A stretch of DNA of 23,015 nt. Source: CAYHSY01 sp964359435. Lineage in GTDB: Bacteria > Patescibacteriota > Minisyncoccia > UBA6257 > JAUSGH01. Shown one piece after another: positions 19,135-23,015 of this stretch. A program made the translations under genes and the position numbers. The notes under the pieces are model-generated. The model had not been told where the DNA came from and made no database searches. It was given only the letters and a program-made list of their open reading frames with translations. The first letter of the stretch is position 1. Each line of letters opens with the position of its first letter. The stretch spans positions 1-23,015 of the forward strand of contig CAYHSY010000007.1 of NCBI GenBank assembly GCA_964359435.1, in the 5' to 3' direction.

Positions 19135-20118
19135 TTATATACTTTGCGAAACGGATTTTTTATCCGCCAGCAGTCCGTTTAGAAGTTTTTTGACTTTTTC
19201 AATGCTTAGAAAATCGTGGATGGAAATGGCCACCGGTTTTAACTTGGCGATCCGTAAAGCTTTCAGATGGGCGTTTAAGGTTTTCTCCGCCACCATATCG
19301 CTTTTAGTCAAAAATACGTACTCATCTTTTTTTAGAAGCTCCGGTTTGTATTTTTTAAGTTCAACGCGGATAATTTTATAATCCTTTTTAGGGTCTTCGC
19401 TTTCCGCGGAAATGAGATGGAAAAGTATGCGCGTGCGTTCAATGTGGCGAAGAAATTTGATGCCAAGGCCCTTGCCGCCTGAGGCGCCTTCAATCAGTCC
19501 CGGTATATCGGCCAGAATTAAACCGTAATAAACACCCAGGTGTGGTTCAAGAGTTGTGAATGGATAATTAGCGACTTTGCTTTGGGCGCGGGTCACTTCG
19601 TTCAATAAACTGGATTTACCCACATTTGGGAGGCCAATCAGTCCCACATCGGCTATGAGTTTCAGCTCCAGCCGCAAATGAAATTCTTCGCCATTCGTGC
19701 CCGGTTCAAACTGCGTGGGACTCGTGTTTTTTGGCGAACGGAAATGAAAGTTTCCGCGCCCGCCCAAACCGCCTTTTGCTACCAGGATCTTTTCATTTAT
19801 AGCTACGATTTCTTGGTCGCGGCCGGTTTCCAAATTATGGATTACGGTGCCAATCGGAACTTTGATTATCAAGTCCTCGCCGGTATGGCCGTCGCGGAAT
19901 TGGCTGCGCCCGGCTTCGCCGTCTTTTGCCCCCCAGTCCTTTTTATTGCGAAAACGATTAAGAGCTGAAAGGTCGGTGGTGCTTTCCAGATAAATATTGC
20001 CCCCGTTACCGCCCCGGGCGCCTGTCGGTCCGATGGCCATTTTGTTTTTATCAAAAGCCACGGCGCCCCGTCCGCCGTTTCCAGCCCTAACTTTAATAGT
20101 TACATCGTCTATTAACAT
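19135..20118 (-). CDS. obgE: Obg GTPase (ribosome assembly)
   Basis: Essential GTPase acting in 50S assembly and stress signalling, 327 aa. The glycine-rich Obg fold covers residues 1-155 (RAGNGGRGAVAFDKNK, GGNGGNIYL, AKGGLGGRGN). The G domain has G1 GLPNVGKS (162-169), switch sequence YPFTTLEPHLGV, G3 DIPG (204-207) and IEGASGGKGLGIKFLRHIER. G4 is TKSD (271-274). It stops after the G domain, without the optional C-terminal OCT domain. The start matches the conserved family N-terminus (MLIDDVTIKVRAGNGG). AT-rich DNA separates it from the divergent ABC-F gene 49 nt away. Confidence 0.95.
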   Translation of the reverse strand: MLIDDVTIKVRAGNGGRGAVAFDKNKMAIGPTGARGGNGGNIYLESTTDLSALNRFRNKKDWGAKDGEAGRSQFRDGHTGEDLIIKVPIGTVIHNLETGRDQEIVAINEKILVAKGGLGGRGNFHFRSPKNTSPTQFEPGTNGEEFHLRLELKLIADVGLIGLPNVGKSSLLNEVTRAQSKVANYPFTTLEPHLGVYYGLILADIPGLIEGASGGKGLGIKFLRHIERTRILFHLISAESEDPKKDYKIIRVELKKYKPELLKKDEYVFLTKSDMVAEKTLNAHLKALRIAKLKPVAISIHDFLSIEKVKKLLNGLLADKKSVSQSI

Positions 20119-20167
20119 ATATTGCTAAATTATTTGGTTTATTATATTATATATATGATTAGTCATT

Positions 20168-21652
20168 ATGTCCACCATTGCGGGCTCTAAAACTTTATAT
20201 GACCACGGCAATGTCATTTTGAGGTTTGATAAGGTCTCGTTTGCCTATGAAGATAAAAAGCCGATTTTGAATGAGGCGAGTTTTGTGGTGCGTGAACGGG
20301 CAAAGCTCACATTAATGGGTCAAAATGGCGCCGGCAAGAGCACGATTTTGTATTTGATTTCCGGCTTACTAGCGGCGGAAGAGGGCGCTATTAATATTGA
20401 AAAAGGAAAGACCATTGCTATGGCTAAGCAAGCTATGGCGCATGCTGATCGCGGCAAAACTGTTTTGCAATTTTTTGAAAGCGCTTTTACTAAAAAAGTT
20501 TATAATATTGAGCCGCGCGTTAAAAAAGTTTTGGAGGTTGTGAATTTGACCGCGCCGTTGGATAGAAAAATCTCCACTTTTTCCGGCGGACAGCAGGCGC
20601 GATTGTTGTTGGCTTATGCCTTGATCCAGGCACCTGATATTTTACTCTTGGACGAGCCCACCAACAACTTGGACGCGGCCGGCATTGACCATTTGACTAA
20701 GTTTTTAATCGAATACCCGAAGACCTGCATTGTCATCTCCCACGACGCCGATTTTTTGAATGCTTTTACGCATGGGGTTCTGTATTTGGATAGTTTTCTA
20801 AAAAAAGTGGAGCAATATGTGGGCAATTATAAAGACGTCGTCGCGGAGATTTCTGCCCGGATTGAACGCGAGCGCATGAAAAATGTGCGCTTGGAACGCG
20901 ATATCGCCAATCGTAAAGAACAGGCCGGATTCTTCGCCCAGAAGGGCGGCCATATGCGCGACGTAGCCAGGAAAATGCGTGAAAAAATTGAGGAACTTGA
21001 GGCGGAGGTGGTGGATGAGCGGCGCGAAGACAGGACCATTCGGCCTTTTATCATCAAGACCCAGGATTTTTCGGAACCGGTGGTGTCCATAAACTCTGTA
21101 ACCTTGATGGCGCACGCCAAGCCGATCATCAAAAAAGTTAACATTATTTTGAAGAAGGGCCAGCGCTTGCTGATATCCGGCCCCAATGGCATCGGCAAGA
21201 CGACTCTTTTGGAGCACATTGCCGCGGGCGCTAAAGGGGTCGCTTTGGTAACTGGCTTGCGGCTGGGTTATTATCGTCAAGATTTTTCCGGCTTAGACCC
21301 GGAGATCATCGCTTACAAGGCGCTGGCGGAAGTGATGCAAGAAGGGACGGATGCCGAGCTCCGCGCGACCGCCGCCCATTTTTTGCTGGGGGACGACGTG
21401 TTGCGGACTAAAGTCGGTGCGTTGTCCGAGGGCCAGAAGGGCCTCTTGAGTTTTGCGCGATTGGCTTTGCTTCGTCCAGGGCTTTTGGTTTTGGATGAAC
21501 CAACCAACCACATCAATTTCCGCCATATTCCGATCATTGCCGAGGCCTTGAACAAGTTTGAGGGCGCGATGATTCTGGTGAGCCACTCCAAGGAATTTGT
21601 GGCGAAAATTAGGATTGATGAGACGTTGGATTTGAGCAAGTTGCAGAAATAG
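20168..21652 (+). CDS. ABC-F family ATPase (ribosome-associated type)
   Basis: Soluble protein, 494 aa, with two ABC domains and no membrane part, as in the ABC-F translation factors (Uup/EttA-like). Domain 1: GQNGAGKST, signature FSGGQQAR, Walker B ILLLDEPTNNLD, SHDADFL. A charged coiled linker lies at about residues 225-285 (EISARIERERMKNVRLERDI). Domain 2: GPNGIGKTT, a divergent signature LSEGQKG, Walker B LVLDEPTNHINF (Ile-Asn in place of the usual Leu-Asp), and SHSKEF. TATGAT ends 8 nt before the ATG, so the mRNA is nearly leaderless. Exact subfamily not assigned; resistance or general ribosome rescue are both possible. Confidence 0.9.
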   Translation: MSTIAGSKTLYDHGNVILRFDKVSFAYEDKKPILNEASFVVRERAKLTLMGQNGAGKSTILYLISGLLAAEEGAINIEKGKTIAMAKQAMAHADRGKTVLQFFESAFTKKVYNIEPRVKKVLEVVNLTAPLDRKISTFSGGQQARLLLAYALIQAPDILLLDEPTNNLDAAGIDHLTKFLIEYPKTCIVISHDADFLNAFTHGVLYLDSFLKKVEQYVGNYKDVVAEISARIERERMKNVRLERDIANRKEQAGFFAQKGGHMRDVARKMREKIEELEAEVVDERREDRTIRPFIIKTQDFSEPVVSINSVTLMAHAKPIIKKVNIILKKGQRLLISGPNGIGKTTLLEHIAAGAKGVALVTGLRLGYYRQDFSGLDPEIIAYKALAEVMQEGTDAELRATAAHFLLGDDVLRTKVGALSEGQKGLLSFARLALLRPGLLVLDEPTNHINFRHIPIIAEALNKFEGAMILVSHSKEFVAKIRIDETLDLSKLQK

Positions 21653-21659
21653 GGTTTAT

Positions 21660-21688
21660 TTGACTTATAACCCTAAATCTGGTATAAT
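21660..21688 (+). promoter_or_regulatory. Sigma70-type promoter of the YdjM-like gene
   Basis: TTGACT (21660-21665), a 17-nt spacer and TATAAT (21683-21688). Start site near 21695, leaving a leader of about 33 nt with GAGGGG (21715-21720). Confidence 0.8.
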
Positions 21689-21727
21689 TAATGGGTTGAA
21701 TTAAGCGGCTCTTTGAGGGGTATTGTC

Positions 21728-22393
21728 ATGCGTGTTTTGTATTTGGTGGCCAATGGGTTCGCGGCAACTTTGGATTGGGTGATAGGTGTCTTCATCGTGT
21801 GGCTGATCGCCGCGATATGGCCCTACGAACTCCGGTGGTATCATTACATCCTTGGGGCATTGCTGGGTGTGGCGCCGGACTTTGACTTTCTGCACAAGTT
21901 GGCAGGCGTCAAGGGTTCCTTGGTAGATCACCACGATTCCCTGATGCACCGGCCGGTCTTTGGGATTCCGTGCGCGGCCTTGCTCGGGTACTCCCTGGGC
22001 GGGGTGTTCTGGGCGGTGGTCGCGGTCTCGTGTATCTTCATCCACTATCTCCACGATACCCGCGGATTGGGCGGGGGCGGAATTGGCTGGTTGTGGCCGT
22101 TCTCCAAAAAACACTACGGTTTTTTTGATGTAGGATGGCGCGTGCTGGTCACCGAGCCCCGTGAAGCAGCGGAGCTTTGGCCCAACCATAACAGGTGGTT
22201 GGAAACGGTGTACTTGCGGCCGAGTCCGAGATCGGTCGTAGAGCTAACCTGGTCGTCACTGCTGCTTTCCGTGGTCGCTTGGCAAGCGATTGACGCGTGG
22301 GCCGGGGTCATCGCGTATTTCGGCGCATGGTTCACCGCCTTCGGGCTGTGGTGGGCATTCGAAGTTAAAAGGATGGTAGTCGCGAGGCGCTAG
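21728..22393 (+). CDS. YdjM/DUF457-like membrane-bound metal-dependent hydrolase
   Basis: Predicted integral membrane protein, 221 aa, of the YdjM (LexA-regulated, membrane-bound) hydrolase family. Hydrophobic segments lie at about residues 15-32, 38-52, 78-105, 176-190 and 192-210. Conserved-looking polar motifs sit between them: APDFDFLHKLA, DHHDSLMHRPVFGIP, IHYLHDTRG and GWLWPFSKKHYGFF. The clustered D and H residues fit metal binding. ATG 21728 is chosen for GAGGGG 7 nt upstream; a TTG at 21713 would overlap the SD. Monocistronic, with promoter and terminator both clear. Substrate unknown. Confidence 0.8.
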   Translation: MRVLYLVANGFAATLDWVIGVFIVWLIAAIWPYELRWYHYILGALLGVAPDFDFLHKLAGVKGSLVDHHDSLMHRPVFGIPCAALLGYSLGGVFWAVVAVSCIFIHYLHDTRGLGGGGIGWLWPFSKKHYGFFDVGWRVLVTEPREAAELWPNHNRWLETVYLRPSPRSVVELTWSSLLLSVVAWQAIDAWAGVIAYFGAWFTAFGLWWAFEVKRMVVARR

Positions 22394-22418
22394 AGGGGCA
22401 ACCCTCCGGCGCCTTTTT
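22385..22418 (+). terminator. Rho-independent terminator of the YdjM-like gene
   Basis: AGGCGC (22385-22390) pairs with GCGCCT (22409-22414), an inner GAGGG-gcaa-CCCTC hairpin stacks within, and a T-tract follows. The 5' arm overlaps the end of the coding sequence. Confidence 0.85.
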
Positions 22419-22422
22419 AATT

Positions 22423-22905
22423 TTATATACCGCAGGTTTTGCGACCAGTTTTATGAAAGTATTGCTGGTGGTATTCTTCCGCGCGGTAGAAGGCGCTGGC
22501 TGGGACAATTTCGGTTACAATCGGGTCATGGTATTTTCCGGATTTTTCCAGTTCTGTCTTTGATTTTTCGGCGAGCAGTTTTTGCTCCGGTGTGTGATAA
22601 AAAATCATCGACCGATATTGTGAGCCGACATCTGGGCCCTGTTTCCCGGGGGTGGTGGGATCGTGTAAGTTCCAAAAAACTTCCAGCAGTTTTTCATATG
22701 TAACTTGCGTTGGGTCGTAAGTGAGGCGGACGGATTCCGCGTGGCCGGTTTTGTCCGTGCGCACGTTTTCGTAAGTCGGGTTTTGGGTATGGCCGCCGGC
22801 GTAGCCGACTTCTGTTTGAAGTACTCCGGGGACGTGCATAAATTCTTCTTCCACGCCCCAGAAACAGCCGGCGGCCAAGGTCGCTTCGTCGATTTTTTTA
22901 TACAT
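22423..22905 (-). CDS. msrA: Peptide methionine sulfoxide reductase MsrA
   Basis: Repairs oxidised methionine (S-sulfoxide) in proteins. 160 aa, typical length. The catalytic motif GCFWGVEEEF has Cys14. Other family motifs: GVLQTEVGYAGG, PTYENVRTDKTGHAESV, YDPTQVTYEKLLEVFWNLHD, GSQYRSMIFYHTPEQ, and AEEYHQQYFHK. The C-terminus KTCGI provides a likely recycling cysteine. ATG 22905 is chosen because TATAAT (22918-22913) ends 7 nt upstream, indicating a leaderless mRNA. The in-frame ATG at 22923 lies upstream of this -10 box and is unlikely. Confidence 0.95.
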   Translation of the reverse strand: MYKKIDEATLAAGCFWGVEEEFMHVPGVLQTEVGYAGGHTQNPTYENVRTDKTGHAESVRLTYDPTQVTYEKLLEVFWNLHDPTTPGKQGPDVGSQYRSMIFYHTPEQKLLAEKSKTELEKSGKYHDPIVTEIVPASAFYRAEEYHQQYFHKTGRKTCGI

Positions 22906-22912
22906 ATTTTCC

Positions 22913-22918
22913 ATTATA
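22913..22918 (-). promoter_or_regulatory. -10 box of msrA, leaderless geometry
   Basis: TATAAT on the minus strand, followed by GGAAAAT and the ATG at 22905. Confidence 0.6.
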
Positions 22919-22936
22919 GCCAAAACTATTTTGATC

Positions 22937-22945
22937 TGCTATAAT
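22937..22945 (+). promoter_or_regulatory. Extended -10 before the second leader ORF
   Basis: TGCTATAAT (22937-22945) is an extended -10 element. Transcription would start near 22952, about 7 nt before the leader ATG 22959. It diverges from msrA. Confidence 0.55.
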
Positions 22946-22958
22946 AATCGGAGTGAGT

Positions 22959-22986
22959 ATGGCTGAATTCAACCCTCTATTAGGAC
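22959..22986 (+). repeat. 28-bp dispersed repeat, copy 2
   Basis: Identical to 14826-14853. The stretch 22976-22992, running past the repeat, is also matched in inverted orientation at 23-39. Confidence 0.9.
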
Positions 22987-22991
22987 ACTGA
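22959..22991 (+). CDS. Leader ORF (10 aa) coupled to the next gene
   Basis: ATG 22959 encodes MAEFNPLLGH and stops at TGA 22989-22991, overlapping the next ATG as TGATG. AGGA within the repeat (22982-22985) lies 5 nt before that ATG and can serve as its ribosome binding site. The arrangement parallels 14826-14897. Confidence 0.5.
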   Translation: MAEFNPLLGH

Positions 22992-23015
22992 TGTTATTGT
23001 TGGTAAGAATACTCC
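22991..23015 (+). CDS. Start of a gene cut by the window edge
   Basis: ATG 22991 overlaps the leader ORF stop and reads MLLLVRIL to the end of the window. Too short to identify; called mainly from the parallel with 14894. Confidence 0.35.

Noticed and set aside
1..23015. Alternative genetic code (UGA as glycine)
   Set aside because: TGA ends many of the genes at sensible positions, including comEC at an ATGA overlap, and an RF2 is encoded.
1..23015. CRISPR array, insertion sequence, prophage or defence island
   Set aside because: No regular direct repeats with spacers, no transposase, integrase, nuclease-effector or phage structural proteins are seen on either strand.

Overview
The window looks like a chromosomal segment of a Patescibacteria (Candidate Phyla Radiation) bacterium. 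This is inferred from gene style rather than from any marker match. Core proteins are compact: an aspartyl-tRNA synthetase without the bacterial GAD insertion, an RF2-type release factor without domain 1, and ComEC split from its metallo-beta-lactamase part. Intergenic gaps are small, and many short orphan genes lie between housekeeping genes. UGA is a normal stop in many of the genes, so the Gracilibacteria/Absconditabacteria (UGA = Gly) lineages are unlikely. No CRISPR array, transposase, integrase or phage module is visible.

Layout. 1-511: orphan gene with its own terminator. 549-3440: CobA/CobO-type adenosyltransferase preceded by a strong hairpin, then comEC and a ComEC-type MBL hydrolase overlapping by ATGA, then a PAP2 phosphatase on the minus strand. 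4117-6300: aspS-ndk operon ending in a ~147-nt nested inverted-repeat element. 6358-7574: small membrane protein, a YdcF/DUF218-like protein, and a perfect 36-bp palindrome. 7591-9083: rluD-type pseudouridine synthase (minus), a candidate structured ncRNA diverging from it through overlapping -10 boxes, and a tiny membrane-protein gene. 9113-12754: lepA, an ftsB-like gene with a SurA_N-like gene, tRNA-Gly(CCC), and a VIT1/CCC1 transporter. 12816-15358: PepF/M3 oligopeptidase (minus) diverging from an orphan gene that has a translationally coupled leader ORF. 15392-17946: tRNA-Thr(CGU), short RF2 and ftsE-ftsX. 18045-19132: DUF456 membrane protein (minus) and a two-gene operon whose first product looks like a ribbon-helix-helix protein. 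19135-22905: obgE (minus), an ABC-F ATPase, a YdjM-like membrane hydrolase and msrA (minus). 22937-23015: a second copy of the coupled leader ORF and the start of another gene.

Two styles of gene start coexist. Several housekeeping genes (rluD, ftsB, ftsE, aspS, msrA, and perhaps the CobA gene) have a -10 hexamer ending only 6-7 nt before the start codon, so their mRNAs should be leaderless. The orphan genes, together with pepF and PAP2, have longer leaders with a clear GGAG/GAGG Shine-Dalgarno, and several have near-consensus -35/-10 promoters.

The most unusual signal is a 28-bp exact repeat (14826-14853 and 22959-22986). In both places it encodes the start of a leader peptide, MAEFNPLLG, whose stop codon overlaps the start codon of the next ORF (ATGA in one copy, TGATG in the other). 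A partial copy lies inverted at 23-39.
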